Of a stretch of DNA of 64,000 nucleotides, positions 47,843 through 56,055 are shown piece after piece. The notes beneath the pieces are model-generated. The model saw only the letters and a program-made list of their open reading frames with translations, had not been told where the DNA came from and ran no database searches. The stretch's first letter is position 1. Each line of letters opens with the position of its first letter. The translations under genes and the position numbers were made by a program. The DNA comes from Facklamia languida CCUG 37842 (GTDB lineage: Bacteria > Bacillota > Bacilli > Lactobacillales > Aerococcaceae): the NCBI RefSeq assembly GCF_000245795.1, contig NZ_JH601133.1, positions 491,288 to 555,287 on the forward strand. Reading direction: 5' to 3'.

Positions 47843-48239
47843 ATAACAATTCCTTTCAACTAGCTATTGTTGGTATATCGTCTAAAAAAAATAATTCTAT
47901 CCATGTCACTCGACTCAACTCATAACATAGAATCGCTTTCATTTTTCCTTTAGCACCTAGGTAACTTTAACATATTAAAAACGGTTTCACAAGCGAATTT
48001 ATTATTTTTAATTAAAATTAATTTAAAAACTTGCCTCTCCAAACCTTATAAAAGGCTTAAAACAAGCATTTTATACGCTTTCATTACCATTAATAAATGA
48101 GAATATTTTTAATTATAATCGATCAACTCTTTAAATTGGTTTTATTTGATTAAAGATTCACAATCTATTATTCAAATTCTCCCCTGGATTCATTCCTCAT
48201 TAAATGATCCCTTCAAAAGACAAATGAGACAATAACAAA
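47843..48239. promoter_or_regulatory. long AT-rich regulatory region before the AGCS symporter
   Basis: There is no open frame of note. Three cre-like cores read TGAAA(G/C)CG on the minus strand: 47941-47934, 47989-47982 and 48083-48076. The middle one extends to TGAAACCGTTTTTA (47989-47976), one mismatch from the TGWAANCGNTNWCA consensus. It overlaps a plausible promoter, TTGTGA-N17-TAAAGT. Carbon-catabolite control of the symporter is an inference. Confidence 0.45.
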
Positions 48240-48275
48240 GAAAGACCCAAGATAACAAAACTGCTATCTTGAGTC
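48240..48275 (-). terminator. terminator of the tRNA-Leu transcript
   Basis: On the minus strand GACTCAAGATA pairs with TATCTTGGGTC around a short loop (plus-strand 48244-48275), followed by TTTCTTTG. It lies 27 bp after the tRNA. Confidence 0.85.
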
Positions 48276-48301
48276 AATCGATAAACGATTCCGTCTCAAA
48301 C

Positions 48302-48384
48302 TGCGGCCGAGAAGACTCGAACTTCCACATCCTTAAGGACACCAGCCCCTCAAGCTGGCGCGTCTGCCATTCCGCCACGACCGC
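48302..48384 (-). tRNA. tRNA-Leu (anticodon GAG)
   Basis: An 83-nt type II tRNA. Acceptor arms GCGGTCG and CGGCCGC pair with one wobble. The anticodon stem CCAGC/GCTGG encloses loop TTGAGGG (anticodon GAG, reads CUC/CUU). A long variable arm (TGTCCTTAAGGATGT) marks the Leu class, and the T-loop is GTTCGAGTC. The discriminator is A and CCA is not encoded. It stands alone with its own terminator. Confidence 0.95.
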
Positions 48385-48507
48385 CTCACCTAAAGTGAAC
48401 AAATTTCATTGTAGCGAAGTTATCCCCTAAATGTCAAGCCTAAATATGAAAAAACAAGCCATTTTTTGGGAGAATGCTCCGCTACAACTTATTTACTAAA
48501 TGATCGA

Positions 48508-50700
48508 TTAGACAGATTTCTTAGAGTGATTTGCTAATTGTTTCAAGCCAATACGTCCTCTTGCTTGGTCAATACTGACTACTTCGACCTTCACAATATC
48601 TCCAATTCCAACCACTTCACTTGGATGGTTGATAAACCTTCCATCTCGCTGATAGAGATGGGAAATATGGATGAGTCCGTCTTCTTTGACACCAATATCA
48701 ACAAAAGCTCCAAAGTCTACGACATTGCGAACAGATCCTTCTAGAATCATTCCCTCCCGCAGATCATCGAGTGTCAACACATCCTCTCGTAATAGAGGGG
48801 CATCTTGGAGATCTCTAATATCTCGCAGTGGGTATAATAAGGCCTGAACGATATCAGAGAGCGTTTCTTTGCCTATATTGACCTCCTCTGCTAGCCCTTG
48901 AAGATCAACCGCCTTAATCGCACAGATACTGTCATCAGAACCTAAATCGCTACGATCCACACCGGCCCTTGAAAGAATTTCTTCAGCGATCGAATAGGAT
49001 TCAGGATGGATAGAAGTTTGATCTAAAGGATTTTCCCCATCCAAAATCCGCATAAATCCAATCGCCTGTTCAAAGGTCTTAGGTCCCAACCGCTTCACTT
49101 TTTTGAGTTGATCTCGGCTTGTAAAGCTGCCTTGCTCATCCCTTAAAGCCACTAAATTTTTCGCCGTTGCGGTCGTCATACCTGAAATGTGTTCTAGTAA
49201 TTGAGGACTTGCAGTATTAACGTCGACCCCTACCTGATTGACTGTCATCTTCACAACAAAATCTAAAGCCTGTCCTAGTTGATTTTGATTAACATCGTGC
49301 TGATACTGACCAATGCCCATTGATTTGGGATCAATCTTGATAAGTTCTGCAAGTGGATCTTGGAGCCGTCTTGCGATACTGACCGCTGAACGCTCTTCCA
49401 CTTGGAAGTCAGGAAATTCCTGACGAGCGACTTCACTAGCAGAGTAGACAGAGGCCCCTGCCTCGTTTACTACAATAAACTGGACTCTTTGATCCAGTTG
49501 TCGGATCACTTCACTGACAAAGGTGACAGACTCACGACTCGCTGTTCCATTACCAATTGCAATCAGCTCAACCTGATAGGCTTCGATCAATTGTTTGAGA
49601 TCCCGTTTAGCTCCTTCTCTCTTTTCTTTTGAAGCAGGAGGATGTGGGTAAATAACAGATTTAGTTAGCACCCTCCCCGTCTGATCAATCACTGCTAGCT
49701 TACATCCTGTACGATAAGCAGGATCTAAACCTAGAACGATCTTGCCTTTTAGTGGTGGCTGTAGTAATAACTGGCGAAGATTATCCCCAAAAAGCTTAAT
49801 TGCTTGTTGATCAGCTTGCTCAGTACGTTCTTTTCTCAACTCTCTTTGGATAGATGGAAAAATAAAACGTTTGTAGGAATCTTCAATTGCATTTTCAATC
49901 ATTGTAACCTGATCATCATTGAACTGGTCATTTAACAGATGTTTTTTTAGATAATGAAGCGCTGGGTCATGATCCACCGTTAATTGGATGGTCAAGACCT
50001 CCATTTTCTCTCCGCGATTACTAGCTAAAACTTGGTGGTCCGCTATCTCTCGAAAAGGGCTTTTGAAATCATAATAAAGCTTATATGTCTCTTTCTCATC
50101 CTTCTTAGCTTCTTTCAATTTCGTCTCCCAATATCCATTATACCGAGTATACTTGCGAATGAACTCACGAAAATCTGCACGATCGGCCACTTGCTGGGCA
50201 ATAATTTCGTGAACTCCTGCTCTAGCGCTGGCTTCATCTGGGACTTCTGGACTGCGGAATTTTTGCCAATAATTGGCAAATTTTTCTGCTTGAGGATGCA
50301 CCTTTAAAACCCAGTCAGCGAGGGGCTCTAAACCATTTTCAATGGCTTGCATCGCCTTTGTTTGTTTTTTGGGCTTAAATGGACGGTACAAGTCTTCCAA
50401 TTTTTGTAAGGTGCTGGCAGACTCTATTTGAATCCTTAATTCTGGCGTTAATTTTTTCTGATCGTCGATGGTTCGAATAATCTTTTCCTTTTCTTGCTCC
50501 AGGTTTAGCTGATAGTGGTAATGCTTTTGGATGGTATCAATTTGCACTTCATCTAAAGACCCCGTTTGCTCCTTACGGTATCTCGCGATAAAGGGAACTG
50601 TGTTCCCTTCATCCAAAAGTTTTAGAACGGAACGTACCTGAGAGGACTTAATATGGACCGTCTGACTGACTAAATGAATGATGTTATCTGATAGACTCAT
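48508..50700 (-). CDS. tex: Tex family RNA-binding transcription accessory protein
   Basis: A 730-aa cytosolic nucleic-acid-binding protein. N-terminal Tex HTH region (VRSVLKLLDEGNTVPFIARYRKEQTGSLDE), a YqgF/RNase H-like domain (GLDPAYRTGCKLAVID, about residues 325-340), tandem helix-hairpin-helix motifs (VGVDVNTASPQLL, TAKNLVALRDEQG) and a C-terminal S1 RNA-binding domain (GSVRNVVDFGAFVDIGVKEDGLIH). It affects transcription and gene regulation in several bacteria. The Shine-Dalgarno (AAGGGA) is rather distant from the ATG. It follows the metallophosphatase by 10 bp. Confidence 0.93.
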   Translation of the reverse strand: MSLSDNIIHLVSQTVHIKSSQVRSVLKLLDEGNTVPFIARYRKEQTGSLDEVQIDTIQKHYHYQLNLEQEKEKIIRTIDDQKKLTPELRIQIESASTLQKLEDLYRPFKPKKQTKAMQAIENGLEPLADWVLKVHPQAEKFANYWQKFRSPEVPDEASARAGVHEIIAQQVADRADFREFIRKYTRYNGYWETKLKEAKKDEKETYKLYYDFKSPFREIADHQVLASNRGEKMEVLTIQLTVDHDPALHYLKKHLLNDQFNDDQVTMIENAIEDSYKRFIFPSIQRELRKERTEQADQQAIKLFGDNLRQLLLQPPLKGKIVLGLDPAYRTGCKLAVIDQTGRVLTKSVIYPHPPASKEKREGAKRDLKQLIEAYQVELIAIGNGTASRESVTFVSEVIRQLDQRVQFIVVNEAGASVYSASEVARQEFPDFQVEERSAVSIARRLQDPLAELIKIDPKSMGIGQYQHDVNQNQLGQALDFVVKMTVNQVGVDVNTASPQLLEHISGMTTATAKNLVALRDEQGSFTSRDQLKKVKRLGPKTFEQAIGFMRILDGENPLDQTSIHPESYSIAEEILSRAGVDRSDLGSDDSICAIKAVDLQGLAEEVNIGKETLSDIVQALLYPLRDIRDLQDAPLLREDVLTLDDLREGMILEGSVRNVVDFGAFVDIGVKEDGLIHISHLYQRDGRFINHPSEVVGIGDIVKVEVVSIDQARGRIGLKQLANHSKKSV

Positions 50701-50710
50701 TGCTGATATT

Positions 50711-51457
50711 TTAATTCCCTTCTTGGACCCTCACTGAATGAATATCAATGACGGCTGATTGACTTATCTCTAAAGCATGCAGTTGGCCACCGAAGACGGC
50801 TCCCCCGTCGATACCCCATTTCCCGTCTTTTCGCCACACGTCTGAATTATAGTAATTCTGATTCAAGACCATCGTAGGCGTATGTCCAAAAATAATTTGC
50901 TTACCCGTCTGATTGATTGCATGATGAAAATGATCACGCAGCCACAGGAAGTCGTAATCAGAAGTCTGATGCCAATCATCTAAGGACAGATCAATTCCAG
51001 CGTGAACAATAATAAATTCGCCAAATTCTACATAGTAGGGCAAATTCATTAACCAATCTTCAAGACGAGGATAGCACCGTTTTAGCTGACGAGTCAGCTT
51101 CCGACTATTCGCTTTCGTAATCAGCTGCTCGGGTAGGTCTGTGAGTTGGCTTAAAGTCTCCACTGCCCCATTCATAACAAAATGATTAAAATAATTACTG
51201 GGACTTCGCAAGAAATTTAATAACATCTCTTCATGATTGCCCCTCAGTGTGATGACTGAATACTGCGACTGGAGCTCCCATATCTTCTCCAAGACCTTTT
51301 GATTGGCGTATCCGCGATCCATATAGTCGCCAATTAAAATCAATTGTTGGTCTTGAGGAGACCACTTTTCGAGAAGTTCTTCAAACTCATCAGCCATACC
51401 ATGAATATCTCCTACAACAAATGCTTTCTCATAATGACTCGTTCTGATTGGATTCAC
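50711..51457 (-). CDS. metallophosphoesterase (bacteriophage-type Ser/Thr protein phosphatase family)
   Basis: A calcineurin-like phosphatase of about 248 aa. Metal and phosphate motifs in order: VVGDIHG, LIGDYMDRG, LRGNHEEM, IIVHAGID and FGHTP. It resembles the PrpA/YvnB-like diadenosine tetraphosphatase and protein phosphatase group; the substrate is not determinable. The start is odd: the only in-frame candidates are a TTG at 51475, about 5 nt after the predicted transcription start, and a GTG at 51457, and the best Shine-Dalgarno (GGGGGGTG) lies at or after them. I report the GTG with low confidence in the exact start. Confidence 0.85.
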   Translation of the reverse strand: MNPIRTSHYEKAFVVGDIHGMADEFEELLEKWSPQDQQLILIGDYMDRGYANQKVLEKIWELQSQYSVITLRGNHEEMLLNFLRSPSNYFNHFVMNGAVETLSQLTDLPEQLITKANSRKLTRQLKRCYPRLEDWLMNLPYYVEFGEFIIVHAGIDLSLDDWHQTSDYDFLWLRDHFHHAINQTGKQIIFGHTPTMVLNQNYYNSDVWRKDGKWGIDGGAVFGGQLHALEISQSAVIDIHSVRVQEGN

Positions 51458-51484
51458 CCCCCATGATATTATCAATTGCAGCCT

Positions 51485-51490
51485 ATTATA
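51485..51490 (-). promoter_or_regulatory. -10 box of the metallophosphatase-tex unit
   Basis: TATAAT on the minus strand (51490-51485), with no strong -35. It places the transcript 5' end only 5-25 nt before the possible start codons. Confidence 0.5.
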
Positions 51491-51631
51491 CCATAAGTTC
51501 TTAAAGGCGAAATAGGCGGATGCTGAAACTTCATCATACTTTGACCTGTTTTTGGATCATCTAAGAACTACACAAGAGTTTTTTATAGTTTATTTGTACT
51601 TTAAAAGATCCGATCCCCTGTATTGAATAGT

Positions 51632-51672
51632 CAAAAATAGGGTTGAGGGAAGTGTCTTTCTTCCCCAACCCT
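51632..51672 (-). terminator. terminator of the Ugp-type transporter operon
   Basis: AGGGTTGAGGGAAG (51639-51652) pairs with CTTCCCCAACCCT (51660-51672) with one bulge; on the minus strand ATTTTTG follows. It is about 225 nt after the last stop codon. Confidence 0.85.
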
Positions 51673-51897
51673 ATCAATATTAAAGCGAATGCTTTATAAG
51701 ATAAATTACCCATCTAGTATAGTCGATATCTTTCAGTATCCCATTTAGAAGAATTTGGTGACATCTGCTTATCTTTAAAAAGTTCTTCCAAACCTCCATA
51801 GCTGCAAAGCATCATCATCCTCTCTCAGCCTTTTCATCAGGAGATCAGCTCAATCACTTCGCTTCTATTTGAGAGCTGGAATAGGATCAACCATCGC

Positions 51898-53169
51898 TTA
51901 AAGTCCTAGATGAGACTTAACAAGATCTTCAATTCTTTGCATTTCACTCATTGGATCTTCTCCATTAATGAAAACATTTTCTAGTGCAATATTTAACTCT
52001 GTAAACACTTCAGAAGAGCCAACGTAAGGAACTTGTGAATTGCCATACTCAAGCTCTTTTGTCGCTGCTTGCATATAAGGGGTATCTTCTAAATATTGCT
52101 GCCAAATTTCTGAATCGACACCTGCTTGGGTAATCGGTAAGTAGCCTGTATCAACAGCCCATTGTGCTGTATTATCTGCTTGTAATAAGAAAGCCATAAA
52201 TTGAATAGCACCTGCAATTTGTTCATCAGAAGCCGATGCAAAGACACCTAGGTCATTCCCAGCATAGAGCGTCAGAGGGTCTCCTTGGCCATAAACAGGA
52301 ATTTCTGCGGTCTTTAAGTTCATTCCAGATTCTTCCACACCTGGTAGTACATGGGGTAAACCAGCAGAAGAGCCGATATAAAGGGCAGTTGCGCCTTGTG
52401 AGAATGGCCCAGACATGTAACTATCTTCTCCAGCTAAACGGGCATGACCATCGTCGATTAACGCTTTAATAAATGCTAAAGGTTCAACAGCTTTTTCTGA
52501 CGCTATATCGGTTGAAGATAGATCATCCGCAATCCAAGTAGCCCCGTTTTGACGTGCCATTGTCTCATATTCCATTGAGGGACCATTTTCAAATCCCATA
52601 GCAGGTTCTTCTTTTCCTGCCTCATCTAATTTTTCGCCCAATTCTTTTACTTCTTCCCAAGTGGTCGGAATTTCAGCCCCCACCTCGTCTAAGAGGTCCT
52701 GGTTAACAAACATCAAGCGAACAGATTTTGAGAATGGAATGGCATAGATTTTATCATCAAGTGTTACCCCTTTGGTAAAACCTTCAAAAATGTCTGACTT
52801 CAATTCATCGGTGAAGCCATTATCAGCAATAAGATAATCATCGAGAGGCAGTGTTAGCCCTTGATCTTTGAAATCAACGACTGTTGAAGCAGTTAACTGC
52901 GCCATCACTGGTAGATCCTTTGATACCCCAGCAGCAATAATTGATTGTTGCAAGGTTGCATAGTCCCCCTGATTTTGTTCAACAACTTTATAGTCTGTTT
53001 GGGAAGCATTAAAGGCCTCAACTAATTTTGTAATCGCTTCTTGATGTGGACCATTCATAGCATGCCAGAAAGTAATTTCAACTGGTTCTTGAGCGAAGGC
53101 AAACGGCGCCAATACATTCGATACAATAAAAGTAACAACCACAGCTAGAAGTAACTTTATTCTTTTCAT
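51898..53169 (-). CDS. UgpB-like ABC transporter substrate-binding protein
   Basis: A 423-aa extracytoplasmic solute-binding protein of the sugar/glycerophosphate family. After the signal peptide it reads EITFWHAMNGPH, LVEAFNASQTDYKVVEQNQGDY and GVSKDLPVMAQL, which mirrors the UgpB N-terminal pattern. It would capture sn-glycerol-3-phosphate or glycerophosphodiesters. The signal peptide ends APFAFA-QE (about residue 26), a signal peptidase I site with no lipobox Cys, which is unusual for a Gram-positive binding protein. Last gene of the operon; ATG follows AAAGGAGAG. Confidence 0.85.
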   Translation of the reverse strand: MKRIKLLLAVVVTFIVSNVLAPFAFAQEPVEITFWHAMNGPHQEAITKLVEAFNASQTDYKVVEQNQGDYATLQQSIIAAGVSKDLPVMAQLTASTVVDFKDQGLTLPLDDYLIADNGFTDELKSDIFEGFTKGVTLDDKIYAIPFSKSVRLMFVNQDLLDEVGAEIPTTWEEVKELGEKLDEAGKEEPAMGFENGPSMEYETMARQNGATWIADDLSSTDIASEKAVEPLAFIKALIDDGHARLAGEDSYMSGPFSQGATALYIGSSAGLPHVLPGVEESGMNLKTAEIPVYGQGDPLTLYAGNDLGVFASASDEQIAGAIQFMAFLLQADNTAQWAVDTGYLPITQAGVDSEIWQQYLEDTPYMQAATKELEYGNSQVPYVGSSEVFTELNIALENVFINGEDPMSEMQRIEDLVKSHLGL

Positions 53170-53207
53170 TTTTACTCTCCTTTTGAAATGCCAAGTGCGA
53201 CAGTCAA

Positions 53208-54029
53208 CTATCCCTTCAGACCAGAGCGCGATATTCCTTGGATAATATGTTTTTGGAAGATTAGGTAAAAAATGACCATCGGCAAAATCACGATCGTTGA
53301 GGCTGCCATTAACAGCTCAAAATGCGTGCCGGATTCTGTCGTGAAGGCTTGTAAACCAACCGGTAAAGTCCTCATGGTGCGGTCATTTGTTACAATCAAC
53401 GGCCACATAAAAGAATTCCACGATCCGATAACCTTTAGAATTAGCACAGCAATGATCGAAGATTTTGATAAGGGGACCATCATCTCCCACAGAAAGCGCC
53501 AATCACTAGCCCCATCTGTTATTGCTGCATAATATAATTCATCAGGTACACTCTGAAAAGATTGTTTCAAGGTAAAGACCGAAAATACCGAAGCCAACCA
53601 TGGAAGAATTAGAGCACCATAAGTATTAATCATGCCCCAATTCGATAAGGTCACAAAGTTCGGAATCGTCATTAACTCTCCTGGCACCATCATGGTTCCT
53701 AATAGAATAAGAAAGATTAGGTCTTTCCCCCAAAACTTAAATTTAGAAAAAGCAAAGGCTGCTAATATGCTGGTAATCAATTCACCAATCGTTGTCGTCA
53801 GTGTTATAATCACACTATTTATAAAATAACGATCAAATGGGGCTGCAGCCAATGCTTGACGATAGTTCTCCCAACGCATTTCATTGGGCCACCAAATCGG
53901 TGGAATGGCACTTGTCTGCCCAGCCGTCTTTAAACTGGTTGACAGCATCCAATAAAAGGGCAAAATCATAAAAAAGCCCCCAATAGCTAAAATTAGATAC
54001 GTGATCGTCAGCTGTAAGATACGCTTCAT
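53208..54029 (-). CDS. ABC transporter permease, UgpE/MalG family
   Basis: A permease of about 273 aa with six hydrophobic helices. The ATPase-contact EAA loop reads YYAAITDGASDWRFLWEMMVPLSKS (about residues 173-197). Inner-membrane half of the importer. The ATG at 54029 follows AGAGGTGG and sits one base after the stop of the preceding permease; a start seven codons earlier at 54050 would overlap it. It pairs with the UgpA-like protein. Confidence 0.9.
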   Translation of the reverse strand: MKRILQLTITYLILAIGGFFMILPFYWMLSTSLKTAGQTSAIPPIWWPNEMRWENYRQALAAAPFDRYFINSVIITLTTTIGELITSILAAFAFSKFKFWGKDLIFLILLGTMMVPGELMTIPNFVTLSNWGMINTYGALILPWLASVFSVFTLKQSFQSVPDELYYAAITDGASDWRFLWEMMVPLSKSSIIAVLILKVIGSWNSFMWPLIVTNDRTMRTLPVGLQAFTTESGTHFELLMAASTIVILPMVIFYLIFQKHIIQGISRSGLKG

Positions 54030-54030
54030 C

Positions 54031-54927
54031 CTAACCACCTCTCTTTTCAAAATAGCGGTTGCCCATATATTGAATAATCGTTAGTAAAAGAACAATTCCA
54101 AATAAGACCATTCCTGTGGCAGCTGCCATACCATAGTCATACTGTTCATAGAATTTTCGATAGAGGTAATAAACAAGGGTTGTAGCAGACCCAGCTGGGC
54201 CTGGTCTTCCTCCAAACAGAGCAAAGACCTCATCAAACACTTTGAAGGAGTTAATGACACCGACAACCGTTAATAAAAAGAGCGTAGGACGTAAGAGAGG
54301 CAATGTAATTCGAAAGAACCGCTGTAAGCCATTGGCTCCATCTACCTTAGCTGCTTTATAGTAGGTTTCATCGATGTTTCCTAAGCCAACTAGTAAAAGA
54401 AGGATATTAAAGCCCAACCCCTTCCAGATTGCCATGATAATCACTGCCGGCATTGCTAACTTAGGCGAATTCAACCACGTCATAGCTTCTATTCCAAAGA
54501 ACCCTAGGAAATAATTCATGAGCCCATATTTCGAATGGTAAAGCCAAGACCAAACAATTGATATGGCTACTGTTGAAGTAACGAAGGGAAGAAAATAAAC
54601 GGTTCGGAAAAAACCTTTAATCCATGGGATTTGATTAAGGAGGACCGCAATGATTAAGGAGATAACTAATGAACAGGGAACGACCCACAAAACATACACA
54701 GAGGTGTTTTTTAAGGCAAGATAAAATTTGGGATCTGAAAAAATCGTTAAGAAATTATCAATACCTCGCTCTTCTACGACCCCAGAAAAAATATTATAAC
54801 GTGTATAAAAACTCATATCGATGGACTTAAGAATGGGGTAAATAGTAAATATCCCAATCACTAAAAGCATCGGTAAAATATAGAGAAGGGCTTGGATCGT
54901 AGATTTTAAGTTAGCTTTACGATTCAT
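54031..54927 (-). CDS. ABC transporter permease, UgpA/MalF family
   Basis: A 298-aa permease with six hydrophobic helices and the EAA motif YYKAAKVDGANGLQRFFRITLPLLRP (about residues 195-220). It forms the translocation pore with the UgpE-like subunit. Its ATG lies within the last codons of the ATPase gene (11-bp overlap), which implies translational coupling. Confidence 0.9.
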   Translation of the reverse strand: MNRKANLKSTIQALLYILPMLLVIGIFTIYPILKSIDMSFYTRYNIFSGVVEERGIDNFLTIFSDPKFYLALKNTSVYVLWVVPCSLVISLIIAVLLNQIPWIKGFFRTVYFLPFVTSTVAISIVWSWLYHSKYGLMNYFLGFFGIEAMTWLNSPKLAMPAVIIMAIWKGLGFNILLLLVGLGNIDETYYKAAKVDGANGLQRFFRITLPLLRPTLFLLTVVGVINSFKVFDEVFALFGGRPGPAGSATTLVYYLYRKFYEQYDYGMAAATGMVLFGIVLLLTIIQYMGNRYFEKRGG

Positions 54928-55963
54928 GGTCGCTCACCTCATTAAAAGGCAGACGATTACCTCGTGGATCAAACATTAAGATATGTTGGGTGTGAGCTTT
55001 CAGAAAGACTTCCTGGCCTTCTTGGATTGTAATCGGCAAATCAGACGCAAGAAGCGATTGTCCCGCTTGGTTCAGATGCACCGTGACATCCTTCCCTATG
55101 ACTTCTACTCGTTCAACGACCGCTTTGACTAGATAATCCTCTGGACTCCCGATCTCCAGATCTTCAGACCGCACACCAATTTTATCCCAATCAAATGCCA
55201 TAATAGGATGGTGAGGATTCAAAAGTGAAGCGTTCTTAGTCAATGTATTGATGACAGGAGAACCGATAAATTGTGCAACGAATAAATTTTTTGGTTGCTG
55301 ATATAAAGTCACCGGGTCGGACAATTGCTGAATCTTTCCTTGATCGAGCACCATCACCTTATCTGCTATACTAAGTGCTTCCTCTTGATCGTGGGTAACA
55401 AAAACGGTTGTAATACCTGTTTCTTGTTGGATTCGCCTTATTTCTTCGCGCATTTCAATTCGCAAACGCGCATCCAAGTTCGATAATGGCTCATCCATTA
55501 AAAGGATTTCAGGTGATTTGGCTAAGGCTCTCGAAATGGCAACTCTTTGCTGCTGACCTCCCGATAATTGACGTGGGTATTTATCTAGCTGATCTTGAAT
55601 TCTAGTCAAAACAGCCATCTCTTCCGCTCTTTCCTTTTGCTCTTTGCGCTTCATGCCAGCCATTCTGAGTGGAAATTGAATGTTCTGCCTAACAGTTAAG
55701 TGCGGATACAGGGCATAATTCTGAAAAACTAAGCCAACGCCTCGCTTAACTGGGTCTACCTTTGTCACATCGACATCATCAAAGAAAATTTTACCTGATG
55801 TGGCTGTGAGCAATCCGGAAATAAGATAGAGTGTGGTTGACTTCCCACATCCTGATGGACCCAAAAAAGAAATGAGTTGATGGCTCGGGAGTGTGAAATT
55901 AATTTGATCGAGAACCTTTTTATCTTTAAAGGCCATTGTGACATCTTCAAAACGGACTTGCAT
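54917..55963 (-). CDS. ABC transporter ATP-binding protein, UgpC/MsmK type
   Basis: A 348-aa ATPase. Walker A GPSGCGKST (about residues 36-44), Q-loop FQNYALYPHLTVRQN, signature LSGGQQQRVAISRA (about 133-146), Walker B ILLMDEPLSNLDA, H-loop FVTHDQEEA. A C-terminal TOBE/MalK-like regulatory domain (about 240-348) includes SPVINTL and GVRSEDLEIG. First gene of the transporter operon, 29 bp downstream of the -10 of a PhoP-box-like promoter; the ATG follows AAAGGGG. Confidence 0.92.
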   Translation of the reverse strand: MQVRFEDVTMAFKDKKVLDQINFTLPSHQLISFLGPSGCGKSTTLYLISGLLTATSGKIFFDDVDVTKVDPVKRGVGLVFQNYALYPHLTVRQNIQFPLRMAGMKRKEQKERAEEMAVLTRIQDQLDKYPRQLSGGQQQRVAISRALAKSPEILLMDEPLSNLDARLRIEMREEIRRIQQETGITTVFVTHDQEEALSIADKVMVLDQGKIQQLSDPVTLYQQPKNLFVAQFIGSPVINTLTKNASLLNPHHPIMAFDWDKIGVRSEDLEIGSPEDYLVKAVVERVEVIGKDVTVHLNQAGQSLLASDLPITIQEGQEVFLKAHTQHILMFDPRGNRLPFNEVSDHES

Positions 55964-55991
55964 TATGTCGCGCCCCTTTCATAGTGAAGTC

Positions 55992-56055
55992 AGTATAGCA
56001 AACCAATGTAAATTCCATGTAAATCCACTCATGTTTTTTGTAAAGTTATTGTAAA
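55992..56055 (-). promoter_or_regulatory. PhoP-box-like promoter before the Ugp-type operon
   Basis: On the minus strand TTTACA occurs at 56055-56050, 56044-56039, 56023-56018 and 56012-56007: two 11-bp-pitch pairs separated by 21 bp. A TATACT -10 follows at 55997-55992, nine bases after the last repeat. This matches the B. subtilis PhoP box geometry (TTHACA repeats, about -22 to -60). The farthest repeat lies inside the 3' end of the 5'-nucleotidase gene. Confidence 0.72.

Larger units (their letters stand above)
51476..51897. other. 422-bp gap: 3' region of the Ugp-type operon
   Basis: Apart from the phosphatase promoter near its left end and the terminator at 51632-51672, I see no gene. 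The stretch 51673-51897 forms a ~225-nt 3' untranslated tail of the substrate-binding protein gene, with no convincing open frame or repeat. Confidence 0.6.

Noticed and set aside
51775-51837. 20-aa open frame (minus strand) in the 3' tail of the Ugp-type operon
   Set aside because: Too short, highly charged, no convincing Shine-Dalgarno, and no conservation can be judged.
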